Assembly: GCF_029948125.1 (NCBI RefSeq)
Contig: NZ_JASAMB010000007.1
Coordinates: forward strand, 186,001 to 250,000
Length of the DNA: 64,000 nucleotides
Reading direction: 5' to 3'
DNA from: Catellatospora sp. KI3
GTDB lineage: Bacteria; Actinomycetota; Actinomycetes; Mycobacteriales; Micromonosporaceae
The number at the start of each line of letters is the position of its first letter. Position 1 is the first letter of the stretch. The position numbers were made by a program, and so were the translations under genes. Below, piece after piece: positions 23,057-31,966 of the stretch. The notes under the pieces are model-generated. The model had not been told where the DNA came from and ran no database searches. It saw nothing but the letters and a program-made list of their open reading frames with translations.

Positions 23057-24391
23057 ATGGTGCCGCCCATGTCCGAAGCAACGATGCCGCCCTGGACGGC
23101 GGAGCAGGTGCAGGCGCTCGCGCCCGACGCCTCCTCCTTCGCCTCGGCGCGCAAGCTCGCCGCCTCCGGCGGCTGGAGCACCACCGGCACCGGCGGGGAG
23201 CCGGCCGGGTTGTGGGGCCTGTGCAAGGGCAGCGGGAGCAGTCCGTACCAGATCTGCGTGGACCTCACCGAGCCCGCGTACAAGTGCTCCTGCCCCAGCC
23301 GCAAGTTCCCGTGCAAGCACGCGCTCGCGCTGCTGCTGCGGTGGTCCGGCGGCCAGGTGGCCGCCACCGAGCCACCGGACTTCATGACGCAGTGGACCAC
23401 CGCCCGCGGTGCCCGCGCCGACAAGAAGGCCGAACGGGCCGCCGCCCCGCGCACCGAGGCCCAGGAGCGGGCGGCGCAGCGCCGCGCCGACAAGCGTGCC
23501 GAGTCGGTCGCGGGCGGCATCACCGAGCTGCGGGTATGGCTGGCCGACCAGATCCGGCACGGCATCGCCGGGCTGGACCAGTCCGGCTACAAGCCGTTCG
23601 AGCAGGTGGCTGCCCGCCTCGTCGACGCGCAGGCGCCCGGCCTGGCCGCGGCGGTGCGCCGCCTGGCCCCGCTGCCCAGCTCGGGTGCGGACTGGCAGCA
23701 GCGGCTGCTGTCCGAGCTGTCGCTGCTGCACCTGCTCACCGGTGCCGCGAGCAGCGATGACCTGCCCGAGGAGCTGGCCGCCACGGTCAGGGCCAGGGTC
23801 GGCGCCCCGGCCACCTCGGAGCAGGTGCTGGCGACCCCGCCGGTCCGCGACACCTGGCAGGTCCTCGGCGTACGCGACGAGGCCGAGGAGAAGCTCACCA
23901 GCCGCCGGGTATGGCTGCGCGGCCGCGACACCGGCCGCGCCGCCCTGATCCTGTCCTTCGCCGCCCCCGGCCAGGCCCTGCCCGTCGACCTGGTCCTGGG
24001 CACCGAGGTCGACGCCGAGCTGTGCTTCCATCCGGGTGCCACCCCGCTGCGCGCGCTGGTGGCCGCCCGGCACGGCGCCCCGCGGCAGTGCCCGCGACCG
24101 GGCCCGGTCCTGCCGGCGGCGCAGGCGCTGCGCGAAGTGGCCGCCGCGCTGGCCGGCGACCCGTGGCTGACCGGCTGGCCGCTGCTGCTGCGGGGCACGC
24201 TCGTGCCGGGCACGCCCTGGCACCTGGTCGACGCCGACGGCGACGCGCTGGCGCTGGACCCGGCGGCGGGCGACCCGTGGCGCACCGCCGCGATCGCGGG
24301 CGGGCAGCCGGTCACGCTGGCCGCCGAGTGGACCCCGGCCGGACTGCGTCCGCTGGCCGTGTACGCCGACGAAGAGGTGGTGCGCGCATGA
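23057..24391 (+). CDS. SWIM zinc-finger protein (YehQ-like)
   Basis: 444 residues. The SWIM motif CxCx6CxH is Cys77, Cys79, Cys86 and His88, within CSCPSRKFPCKH. SWIM fingers bind DNA or protein. A basic Ala/Arg helix follows (about 117-150) and then a long helical and beta C-terminal part without a name. The ATG at 23057 has AGGGTGG upstream; GTG 23051 and ATG 23069 are alternatives. It is first of five genes joined by start/stop overlaps with DUF5691, MoxR, DUF5682 and VWA genes. E. coli yehQ is the closest named SWIM partner of such a set as far as I recall. Confidence 0.85.
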   Translation: MVPPMSEATMPPWTAEQVQALAPDASSFASARKLAASGGWSTTGTGGEPAGLWGLCKGSGSSPYQICVDLTEPAYKCSCPSRKFPCKHALALLLRWSGGQVAATEPPDFMTQWTTARGARADKKAERAAAPRTEAQERAAQRRADKRAESVAGGITELRVWLADQIRHGIAGLDQSGYKPFEQVAARLVDAQAPGLAAAVRRLAPLPSSGADWQQRLLSELSLLHLLTGAASSDDLPEELAATVRARVGAPATSEQVLATPPVRDTWQVLGVRDEAEEKLTSRRVWLRGRDTGRAALILSFAAPGQALPVDLVLGTEVDAELCFHPGATPLRALVAARHGAPRQCPRPGPVLPAAQALREVAAALAGDPWLTGWPLLLRGTLVPGTPWHLVDADGDALALDPAAGDPWRTAAIAGGQPVTLAAEWTPAGLRPLAVYADEEVVRA

Positions 24392-25881
24392 CCAGCCCCG
24401 ACACCACCACCGCCCTGTGGCCGCAGCTGCTGTCCAGCGCCCTGGTCGGCACCGACCGCCGCCCCTGCGCCCCCGACGCGGTGCCGCAGGTGCTGGCTGA
24501 GGCCGTCCCGGCGGGTCCGCTGGACCCCGACGGGCTGCTCACCGCCGCCGCCGTGGTCACCGTGGCCCGGCGCGCCGGTCAGCGGCCCGCGCAGGTGGAG
24601 GCGCCCGCGCCCGCCCCGGCGGAGACCGCGCGCTACGCCCCGGCCGCCGCCCAGCAGCGGCTGGGCCGCCTGCTGTCCGGTTCGGAGGCCGAACTGGACC
24701 GCCAGGTGCAGCACGAACTGCTCGGCGAATGGCTGCGGCTGGCCGCCGGGCGCGACCTGCTCGCCGCACCGCAGCACCTGGTGGCGCTGCTGGAGCAGGC
24801 CGACTCGAGCCAGCGGCAGCTGGTGCGCGCCGTCGGCGGCGCCCGCCTGCAGTGGCTGTGCGCCGAAGGCCTCGGCCGCTGGTCGTGGGCCATGACCGCA
24901 CCCGAGGCCGCGCCGGGGGCCGAGGACTGGGAGACCGGCCGGATCGAGGCCCGCGCCGCGCACCTGGCCCGCCTGCGCGGCACCGACCCGGCCGCCGGGC
25001 GGGACCTGCTGGCCGAGGCGTGGCCGCAGGAGAAGGCCGCCGACCTGGCCGCCCTCATCGAGGCGTGCGCCACCGGCCTCGGCCTCGACGACGAGCCGTG
25101 GCTGGAGAAGGCCCTCGACGACCGGCGCACCCAGATCCGCGAGGCGGCCGCCCGGCTGCTGGGGCAGCTGCCGGGCTCGGCATACCGGCAGCGCATGGCC
25201 GACCGGGCGCTGGCCTGCGTGGAGGCGGTCAAGGCGCGGCGGCTGGAAGTGACGCCGCCCGCCGAGTGCGACGCCGGGATGCGCCGCGACGGCATCGTGG
25301 CCAAGCCCCCGACCGGCACCGGCGAGCGGGCCCACTGGCTCGCCCAGATCATCGCCGCCGCGCCGCTGGACTGCTGGGCCGCGATCGACGCCGACCCGGC
25401 CGCCGTGCTCAACCGCAAGGCCTCCGACGACTGGGGCCCGGTGGTGCGCAAGGGCCTGGCCCGAGCCGCGGTCGCCCAGCGCGACGGCGGATGGGCCAAG
25501 GCGCTGCTGTATGCCGGGTTCACCGACGCCGGCGAGCTGCACGCCCAGCTCGTGGCGGTGCTGCCGCCCGACGAGCTCGCCGAGACCGTCGCCCGGCACC
25601 TGCGCCGCAACGTCGACAGCGGGGTACGGCTGCTGCCCGCGCTGCCCGACATCTGGCCCGCCGTCGTCTGCGAGGCGGTGCTGGAAGCCCTGCGCGACCG
25701 GGAACGCTCCAGCGGCCTGCGGTACCAGCTGCTGCGCCGCGCCGAGACCGGCCTCGACCCCGCCTACGCGCCGCGGCTGGCGGCGCTGCTCGACGACGTT
25801 CCGCAGCTGCACGTCCAGGTCCTCGCCCGACTGCACACCATCATCGCCATCCGGCACGACATCCACCGGGAGTTCGCATGA
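24388..25881 (+). CDS. DUF5691-family protein
   Basis: 497 residues, predicted mainly helical, with an early LLSSALVGTDRRP motif that I associate with DUF5691 and HEAT-like helical pairs later (KALDDRRTQIREAAARLLGQLP). There is no signal peptide and no catalytic motif that I can see. Its ATG overlaps the SWIM gene TGA (ATGA at 24388-24391). It is probably a scaffold in the complex formed with MoxR and VWA proteins. Confidence 0.8.
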   Translation: MTSPDTTTALWPQLLSSALVGTDRRPCAPDAVPQVLAEAVPAGPLDPDGLLTAAAVVTVARRAGQRPAQVEAPAPAPAETARYAPAAAQQRLGRLLSGSEAELDRQVQHELLGEWLRLAAGRDLLAAPQHLVALLEQADSSQRQLVRAVGGARLQWLCAEGLGRWSWAMTAPEAAPGAEDWETGRIEARAAHLARLRGTDPAAGRDLLAEAWPQEKAADLAALIEACATGLGLDDEPWLEKALDDRRTQIREAAARLLGQLPGSAYRQRMADRALACVEAVKARRLEVTPPAECDAGMRRDGIVAKPPTGTGERAHWLAQIIAAAPLDCWAAIDADPAAVLNRKASDDWGPVVRKGLARAAVAQRDGGWAKALLYAGFTDAGELHAQLVAVLPPDELAETVARHLRRNVDSGVRLLPALPDIWPAVVCEAVLEALRDRERSSGLRYQLLRRAETGLDPAYAPRLAALLDDVPQLHVQVLARLHTIIAIRHDIHREFA

Positions 25882-26963
25882 CCGCCACCATCGACACGCC
25901 GACCGTGCTGCGTCCGCACGCCGAGCAGTCGTACGCCCACGAGCTCGCGGCCCTGGCCGCCGCCGACGACAAGCCCCGCCCGCCGGGCTGGCGCCTGTCC
26001 CCGCAGGCCGTGGTGACGTACCTGCTCGGCGACGGCGACCAGATCAGCCCCAAGTACATCGGCCCGCGCCGGCTGATGGAGGTCGCGGTGGCGACCCTGG
26101 CCACCGACCGGGCGCTGCTGCTGCTCGGCGTGCCCGGCACCGCCAAGACCTGGGTGTCGGAGCACCTGGCCGCCGCGATCAGCGGCGACTCGACGCTGCT
26201 GGTCCAGGGCACCGCGGGCACCCCCGAAGAGGCCATCCGGTACGGCTGGAACTACGCCCGCCTGCTGTCGGAGGGCCCGACCCCGGCCGCGGTGGTGCCC
26301 AGCCCGCTGATGGTGGCCATGCGCACCGGCGCGATCGCCCGGGTCGAGGAGCTGACCCGCGTCCCGTCCGACGTGCAGGACACCCTGATCACGATCCTGT
26401 CCGAGAAGACGCTGCCGGTGCCGGAGCTCGGCGACGAGGTGATGGCGGTCAAGGGCTTCAACGTGATCGCCACCGCCAACGACCGCGACCGGGGCGTCAA
26501 CGAGCTGTCCAGCGCGCTGCGCCGCCGCTTCAACACCGTGGTGCTGCCGGTGCCCGGCTCGGTCGACGAGGAGGTCGACATCGTGCAGCGCCGGGTCGCC
26601 TCGCTGGGCCGCTCGCTGGAGCTGCCGGAGGTCCCCGACGCGATCAACGAGATCCGCCGCGTGGTGACCGTGTTCCGGGAGCTGCGGGAGGGGCTGACGG
26701 CGGACGGCCGTACCAAGCTGAAGAGCCCGAGCGGCACGCTGTCCACCGCCGAGGCGATCTCCGTGATGACCAGCGGCATGGCCCTGGCCTCGCACTTCGG
26801 CGACGGCGTGGTCCGCGCGGCCGACGTGGCCGCGGGCATCCGCGGCGCGGTGGTCCGCGACCCCGTCACCGACGCGGTCATCTGGCGGGAGTACCTGGAG
26901 ACCGTGGCGCGCGAGCGCGACGGCTGGAAGGACTTCTACCGGGCCGCGCGGGAGGCGGAGTGA
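25878..26963 (+). CDS. MoxR-family AAA+ ATPase (YehL-like)
   Basis: 361 residues. The Walker A motif is GVPGTAKT at residues 84-91. IARVEELTRVPSDVQDTLITILSEK is the Walker B/helix region, where the usual DE reads VEE. FNVIATANDRDRG is sensor 1 and SSALRRRFN the arginine-finger region. MoxR ATPases act as chaperones with VWA partners in metal insertion or complex remodelling. It overlaps both neighbours by four bases. A C-terminal lid ends at EAE. Confidence 0.9.
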   Translation: MTATIDTPTVLRPHAEQSYAHELAALAAADDKPRPPGWRLSPQAVVTYLLGDGDQISPKYIGPRRLMEVAVATLATDRALLLLGVPGTAKTWVSEHLAAAISGDSTLLVQGTAGTPEEAIRYGWNYARLLSEGPTPAAVVPSPLMVAMRTGAIARVEELTRVPSDVQDTLITILSEKTLPVPELGDEVMAVKGFNVIATANDRDRGVNELSSALRRRFNTVVLPVPGSVDEEVDIVQRRVASLGRSLELPEVPDAINEIRRVVTVFRELREGLTADGRTKLKSPSGTLSTAEAISVMTSGMALASHFGDGVVRAADVAAGIRGAVVRDPVTDAVIWREYLETVARERDGWKDFYRAAREAE

Positions 26964-29251
26964 CCAGCGACCGCGTGCACGTCTACGGCATCCGCCACCA
27001 CGGTCCGGGCTCGGCCCGGGCCCTGGTGCGGGCCCTGGGCGAGCTGCGCCCCGACCTGATCCTGGTCGAGGGCCCGCCCGAGGCCGACGGCCTGGTGGCG
27101 CTGGCCGCCCACGAGGGCCTGCAGCCGCCGGTGGCGCTGCTGGCGTACCCGACAGGCACCGGCACCACGCCGGGCGAGGGCGCGTCGTTCTGGCCGTTCG
27201 CGGTGTTCTCGCCCGAATGGCAGGCGCTGCGGCACGCCGTCACCCACGACGTGCCGCTGCGCTTCTGCGACCTGCCCGCCGGGCACCGCTTCGCCGCCCG
27301 CGCCGCGGCTCAGGCACCCGCCGAGCCGACCGCCGACGCCGGGTCTGAGGCGGGCACAGTCGAAACGGACCCGGCCGACCCCGCCGAGCTGCGGGTCGAC
27401 CCGATCGCCGGGCTCGCCCACGCGGCCGGGTACGACGACGCCGAACGCTGGTGGGAGGACGTCATCGAGCACCGCCGCGACGGCAACCCGTTCGCGGCGG
27501 TCGCCGAGGCGATGGCCGAGGTGCGGGCCGGCAGCCCCGCGATCGGCGAGGACCTGGTCCGTGAGGCGTACATGCGGCAGACGCTGCGCGCGGCGCTGCG
27601 CGAGGGGCACCAGCGCATCGCCGTCGTCTGCGGCGCCTGGCACGTACCCGCCCTGACCGGCGACCTGCCCCCCGAGAAGGCCGACAAGGAACTGCTCAAG
27701 GGCCTGCCGACGGTGCCGACCGCGATCACCTGGGTGCCGTGGACGCACGGGCGGCTCGCCTCGTGGAGCGGCTACGGTGCTGGGGTCACCTCGCCCGGCT
27801 GGTACCACCACCTGTTCACCGCCGAGGACCATCCGGTCGAGCGGTGGCTGGTCGGCGTCGCCGGGGTGCTGCGCGGGCAGGACCTGCCCGTGTCCAGCGC
27901 CCACGTCATCGAGGCGACGCGCCTGGCCGACACCCTGGCGGTGCTGCGCGGGCGGCCGCTGCCCGGCCTGGCCGAGGTCACCGAGGCGACCCGGGCGGTG
28001 CTGTGCGACGGGGACGAGACCCGGCTGGAGCTGATCCAGCGGCAGGTCGTGGTGGGGGAGCGGCTCGGTGCCGTACCCGACGACACCCCGTCGGTGCCGC
28101 TGGCCCGCGACGTCACCGCCCAGGCCAAGCGGCTGCGCCTGACGCCTGAGGCCCTGGTCCGCGACCTGGACCTCGACCTGCGCAAACCCAACGACCTGGA
28201 GCGCAGCCGCCTGCTGCACCGGCTGCGGCTGCTCGGCGTCGACTGGGGCCGCCCCGCCCAGCGGGCGCGCGGCGGCAAGGGCACCTTCTGGGAGTCCTGG
28301 CAGCTGCAGTGGCAGCCCGAGTACGCCGTCGACCTCATCAGCGCCAGCGCGTACGGCGTGACGGTCGAGCAGGCCGCCACCGCCAAGGTCGTCGAGTCCT
28401 GCCCCGCGGCCGACCTGGCCGGGCTCACCAACCTGCTGGAGTCGTGCCTGCTCGCGCAGCTGCCGCAGGCCCAGCCGGCGGTGCTGAAGGCACTGGCCGA
28501 CCGGGCCGCCGTCGACACCGACGTCGCCCAGCTCATGGCCGCCGTGCCCGCGCTGGCCCGGTCGCTGCGCTACGGCGACGTCCGCGCCACCAGCACCGAC
28601 GCCCTGGCCGAGGTCCTGTCCGGACTGGTCACCCGCATCCGGCTGGGGTTGCCCGGCGCGGTCACCGGCCTCGACGACGACGCCGCCCGCGCCCTGCGCA
28701 TCCACCTCGACGGCACCCACGAGGCCCTCAACCTGCTCGGAGCCGAGCTGCCGCTGCGGCAGGAGTGGCTGGACACCCTGTCCCGCCTCATCGACCGGCC
28801 GGACCTGCCCGGCCTGCTCGCCGGGCGGCTGCTGCGGCTGCTGCGCGACGCGGGCATCCTCGACGCCGACGCGGTCGAGCTGCGGCTGGCCCGCTCGCTC
28901 ACCGTCGGCGTGCCCGCCCCGTCGGCCGCCGCTTACGTCGAGGGCTTCATCGCCGGAGGCGGGCTGCTGCTGGTGCACGACGAGGCACTGCTGTCCCTGG
29001 TGGACCGGTGGCTGACCGGGCTGGGGCCGGACACGTTCACGGCGGTGCTGCCGCTGCTGCGGCGTACCTTCGGCGCCTTCGCCGCCCCGGAGCGCCGCTC
29101 GGTCGGCGAACGCGTACGCCACTTGGGCAGCGGCGAACCCGGCCGCCCCGCGTCCGGTGACGACGATCTGGCCGCACTGGACCCCGACCGGGTCGCCCTC
29201 GTGCTGCCGACCCTGAAACTGCTGGTCACCGCTGGAGGAAGTCAGTCATGA
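26960..29251 (+). CDS. DUF5682 protein, TraB/Tiki-like N-terminal domain
   Basis: 763 residues starting at a GTG that overlaps the MoxR stop. The N-terminal about 270 residues carry GIRHHGPGS (10-18), LILVEGPPEADGL and, later, YMRQTLRAALREGHQRIAVVCGAWHVPAL. This HxxGP...EGPP...GAWH layout resembles the TraB/Tiki/ChaN/EreA superfamily of putative metal-dependent hydrolases. The rest (about 300-763) is helical and resembles the YehM-type part. Its role in the cluster is unknown; a protease or esterase activity targeted by the MoxR-VWA partners is an inference. Confidence 0.82.
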   Translation: MTSDRVHVYGIRHHGPGSARALVRALGELRPDLILVEGPPEADGLVALAAHEGLQPPVALLAYPTGTGTTPGEGASFWPFAVFSPEWQALRHAVTHDVPLRFCDLPAGHRFAARAAAQAPAEPTADAGSEAGTVETDPADPAELRVDPIAGLAHAAGYDDAERWWEDVIEHRRDGNPFAAVAEAMAEVRAGSPAIGEDLVREAYMRQTLRAALREGHQRIAVVCGAWHVPALTGDLPPEKADKELLKGLPTVPTAITWVPWTHGRLASWSGYGAGVTSPGWYHHLFTAEDHPVERWLVGVAGVLRGQDLPVSSAHVIEATRLADTLAVLRGRPLPGLAEVTEATRAVLCDGDETRLELIQRQVVVGERLGAVPDDTPSVPLARDVTAQAKRLRLTPEALVRDLDLDLRKPNDLERSRLLHRLRLLGVDWGRPAQRARGGKGTFWESWQLQWQPEYAVDLISASAYGVTVEQAATAKVVESCPAADLAGLTNLLESCLLAQLPQAQPAVLKALADRAAVDTDVAQLMAAVPALARSLRYGDVRATSTDALAEVLSGLVTRIRLGLPGAVTGLDDDAARALRIHLDGTHEALNLLGAELPLRQEWLDTLSRLIDRPDLPGLLAGRLLRLLRDAGILDADAVELRLARSLTVGVPAPSAAAYVEGFIAGGGLLLVHDEALLSLVDRWLTGLGPDTFTAVLPLLRRTFGAFAAPERRSVGERVRHLGSGEPGRPASGDDDLAALDPDRVALVLPTLKLLVTAGGSQS

Positions 29252-30396
29252 GCGACGAGGAGCGGCTGCGCCGCTGGCGACTGGTGCTCGGCGGCGACGG
29301 CGACGGCACCGGCGTACGCCTGTCCGGAACGGACAGCGGCATGGACGACGCCCTGGGCGCCCTCTACCGCGGCGAGGGCGACGGGGGCGGCAGCGGCCGC
29401 AGCGCCGGGCTGGGCGGCTCGGCACCGAAGGTGGCCCGCTGGCTCGGCGACATCCGGCAGTACTTCCCGTCGACCGTCGTACAGGTCATGCAGGCCGACG
29501 CGATCGAGCGGCTCAACCTGACCCGGCTGCTGGTCGAACCGGAGATGCTGGAGGCGGTCGAGCCGGACGTGCACCTGGTCGGCACCCTGCTGTCACTGAA
29601 CAAGGTGATGCCGGACAAGGCCCGCGCCACCGCGCGCATGGTGGTGGCGAAGGTCGTCGCCGAACTGGAGCGGCGGGTCGCCAACAAGACCCGGGCCATG
29701 GTCACCGGCGCGCTCAACCGCGCCGCCCGGATCAACCGGCCCCGCCACCGCGACATCGACTGGCAGCGCACCATCCGCGCCAACCTCAAGCACTACCAGG
29801 CCGAACACCGCACCATCGTGCCGGAGCGCCTGATCGGGTACGGCCGGCAGACCCGGGCGGTGCAGCGCGACGTGGTGCTGTGCGTGGACCAGTCGGGGTC
29901 GATGGCCGCGTCGGTCGTCTACTCCGGGGTGTTCGCCGCGGTGCTCGCGTCGATGAAGACGCTGCGCACGTCGCTGGTCGTGTTCGACACCGCGGTCGTG
30001 GACCTGACCGACCAGCTGCACGACCCGGTCGAGGTGCTGTTCGGCACCCAGCTGGGCGGCGGCACCGACATCAACCGCGCCATCGGCTACTGCCAGGGTC
30101 TGGTCACCCGTCCGCGCGACAGCATCTTCATCCTCATCAGCGACCTGTACGAGGGCGGGGTGCGCGCGGAGATGCTGCGCCGGGTCGCCGCGATGACGGC
30201 GGCGGGGGTGCAGGTCATCGTGCTGCTGGCGCTGTCGGATGAGGGACAGCCCGCGTACGACCACGGCAACGCGGCCGCGCTCGCGGCGATGGGGGTGCCG
30301 TCGTTCGCCTGCACGCCCGACGCGTTCCCGGAACTCATGGCCGCGGCCATCGAGCGGCGTGATCTCGGGCCGCTGATCGAGAAACTCAAGGGCTGA
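29248..30396 (+). CDS. VWA-domain protein (YehP/CoxE-like)
   Basis: 382 residues. The N-terminal part is helical with RWLGDIRQYFPSTVVQVMQADAIERL; the C-terminal VWA domain begins near residue 208. The MIDAS metal site is complete: DQSGS at 214-218, the later Thr in GGGTDINRA, and an Asp in ILISDLYEGG. VWA proteins of this class pair with MoxR ATPases to act on a client. Its ATG overlaps the DUF5682 stop by four bases. It is the last gene of the unit and is followed by a strong terminator. Confidence 0.9.
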   Translation: MSDEERLRRWRLVLGGDGDGTGVRLSGTDSGMDDALGALYRGEGDGGGSGRSAGLGGSAPKVARWLGDIRQYFPSTVVQVMQADAIERLNLTRLLVEPEMLEAVEPDVHLVGTLLSLNKVMPDKARATARMVVAKVVAELERRVANKTRAMVTGALNRAARINRPRHRDIDWQRTIRANLKHYQAEHRTIVPERLIGYGRQTRAVQRDVVLCVDQSGSMAASVVYSGVFAAVLASMKTLRTSLVVFDTAVVDLTDQLHDPVEVLFGTQLGGGTDINRAIGYCQGLVTRPRDSIFILISDLYEGGVRAEMLRRVAAMTAAGVQVIVLLALSDEGQPAYDHGNAAALAAMGVPSFACTPDAFPELMAAAIERRDLGPLIEKLKG

Positions 30397-30415
30397 GCGT
30401 TTTCGCAGCTCACGG

Positions 30416-30461
30416 GATCCGGCCGCGCTGACCTGGGGAGGTTGACGGGCGCGGCCGGATC
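30416..30461. terminator. Perfect 13-bp hairpin
   Basis: GATCCGGCCGCGC (30416-30428) pairs exactly with 30449-30461. It closes the five-gene cluster and lies about 85 bases before the stop of the convergent membrane protein gene. Confidence 0.65.
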
Positions 30462-30546
30462 ACTCTGATCACACCGCCCGGTGACGCTGCGGTCAAGTCG
30501 TCCGGTCGTACGGCACCGGCAGGCTGACCGGTGGCTGGGAGTTCCC

Positions 30547-30987
30547 TCAATGCTCGAGGAACCAGGTCCAGGCCTGCCCGAAGAACTCCGGCCCGAACGT
30601 CAGCCGCAGCGAGACCGCCAGCACCGCCGCCACGAACAGCAGCCCGGCCAGCCCGATCAGCAGCCGCACCACCAGCGGCTGGCGCTTGACCCAGCCGGTC
30701 CAGCCGCTGAGCTTGCCCTTGCCGAAGACCAGCAGGTTGCGGGCCCAGGCGAACTCGATCGCCCAGATGCCCAGACCCGCGAAGACGATCAGCCAGCCCG
30801 GTCCCGGCAGTGGGATCAGCGCCAGCCCGGCGAGCACCACGATGCCGCCCAGCGCGCCGATAATGATCTTCAGCGCGTACCGCCCGGTCGGGTTCGCCCT
30901 GATGGCGAGGTAGCCGAGGCGGGCCCGGTCCTTCACGCCGGTGCGGGTAGGCGGGTGCGGCCGCCGAAAGTCCGGTTTGTCGGTCAT
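30547..30987 (-). CDS. TIGR02611-type membrane protein (PGPGW motif)
   Basis: 146 residues. A basic N-terminus is followed by two hydrophobic helices (about 40-58 and 66-84) joined by the IPLPGPGWLIVFAGL motif that defines this actinobacterial family, then a third helix near residue 115. Function is unknown. It is divergent from ssgB with about 290 bases between them. Confidence 0.82.
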   Translation of the reverse strand: MTDKPDFRRPHPPTRTGVKDRARLGYLAIRANPTGRYALKIIIGALGGIVVLAGLALIPLPGPGWLIVFAGLGIWAIEFAWARNLLVFGKGKLSGWTGWVKRQPLVVRLLIGLAGLLFVAAVLAVSLRLTFGPEFFGQAWTWFLEH

Positions 30988-31279
30988 CGCCCCAACCCTG
31001 CCTGTCTCGCTCCCCGGGCCCTCGAAATCACCCGTCACCAACCCCGATGACTGGACGTTACCGGAGTGTGTCGACGCCTTGGGCGGCATCACATCCGAGC
31101 AATTCTGGGCAAAACACGGCATCTTACTCCCTGTGGGTGCGCCGGAGCCCGCGTTTTCATCGATCTTCCCGCGATCGGGTGAGATCGTAACGATGACGGA
31201 GCGTATAAGGGAGAGTCACCTTGAGTATGGGAGGGGCGGAGCGATTGAGCTCCGCCGCAGTGCCGGGGGGAGTACGTCC

Positions 31280-31711
31280 ATGAGTGCCATCCGTCCTACG
31301 ACCGTCGAGGTCGAGACATCGCTGCGGCTGGTCGCGCCCGACGCGACCTCGCTTCCGGTGCGGGCGAGCCTTCGCTACGACCCGGTCGACCCGTACGCGG
31401 TGCATGTGCTCTTCCATGCCGAGTCCGCCGGCGGCGAGGCGGTGAGCTGGTCGTTCGCCCGCGAACTGCTGGTCACCGGACTCGACGAACCGGCCGGCAT
31501 CGGCGACGTGCGGGTCTGGCCCTGGGCCACCCCGCGCGGCGACTTCGTCGCGCTCGCCCTGTCGTCGCCCGACGGCAACGCGCTCTTCGAGGTCCCCCGC
31601 AGTGTCCTCGTCCGATTCCTCCGACGCACGTACGTCGTCGTACCGCGCGGTCGTGAGACCGATCACCTCGACGTCGACGCCGCCGTCAACCGGCTGCTGG
31701 CCGGACGCTGA
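31280..31711 (+). CDS. ssgB: SsgA-like sporulation/cell division protein, SsgB type
   Basis: 143 residues, the usual SALP length. Seen are TTVEVETSLRLVAP near the start, LPVRASLRYDPVDPYAVHVLFHA, VSWSFARELL, VRVWPWATPRGDFVALALSSPDGNALFEVPRSVLVRFLRRTYVVVPRGRE and the acidic C-terminus. SsgB recruits FtsZ to septum sites and is the SALP kept in nearly all morphologically complex actinomycetes. A very strong ribosome site, GGGGGGAG, lies before the ATG at 31280. The SsgB assignment rather than another SALP is by close match to my memory of the family. Confidence 0.88.
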   Translation: MSAIRPTTVEVETSLRLVAPDATSLPVRASLRYDPVDPYAVHVLFHAESAGGEAVSWSFARELLVTGLDEPAGIGDVRVWPWATPRGDFVALALSSPDGNALFEVPRSVLVRFLRRTYVVVPRGRETDHLDVDAAVNRLLAGR

Positions 31712-31868
31712 ACCAACCCTGCAATTCGCCCCACCCCGGCGGTCGCCGACCGTCACCAAAGACGGACGAGGTGCTCTTGCGAGAGCACCTCGACCTGTTT
31801 GCAGCGGATTTGCGGAGGGCGCGGCGTGTCGGGGAGGTACCGAGATGCGGGCGCTGCCGCACATGCTG

Positions 31869-31874
31869 TAGAGT
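31869..31874 (+). promoter_or_regulatory. -10 element of tRNA-Val
   Basis: TAGAGT within TGTAGAGTTCC lies 13 bases before the tRNA, so the transcript would carry a very short leader. The octamer TAGAGTTC is shared with the tRNA-Gly promoter at 16573. Confidence 0.4.
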
Positions 31875-31887
31875 TCCATCTCGTTGC

Positions 31888-31962
31888 GGGCGATTGGCGC
31901 AGCGGGAGCGCGCTTCCTTCACACGGAAGAGGTCACTGGTTCGATCCCAGTATCGCCCACCA
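31888..31962 (+). tRNA. tRNA-Val(CAC)
   Basis: Acceptor GGGCGAT/ATCGCCC, anticodon loop TTCACAC giving CAC, T loop GTTCGATC, encoded CCA. An integrase-like remnant ends five bases beyond its 3' end on the opposite strand, marking it as a likely attachment site. Confidence 0.96.
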
Positions 31963-31966
31963 TCAG

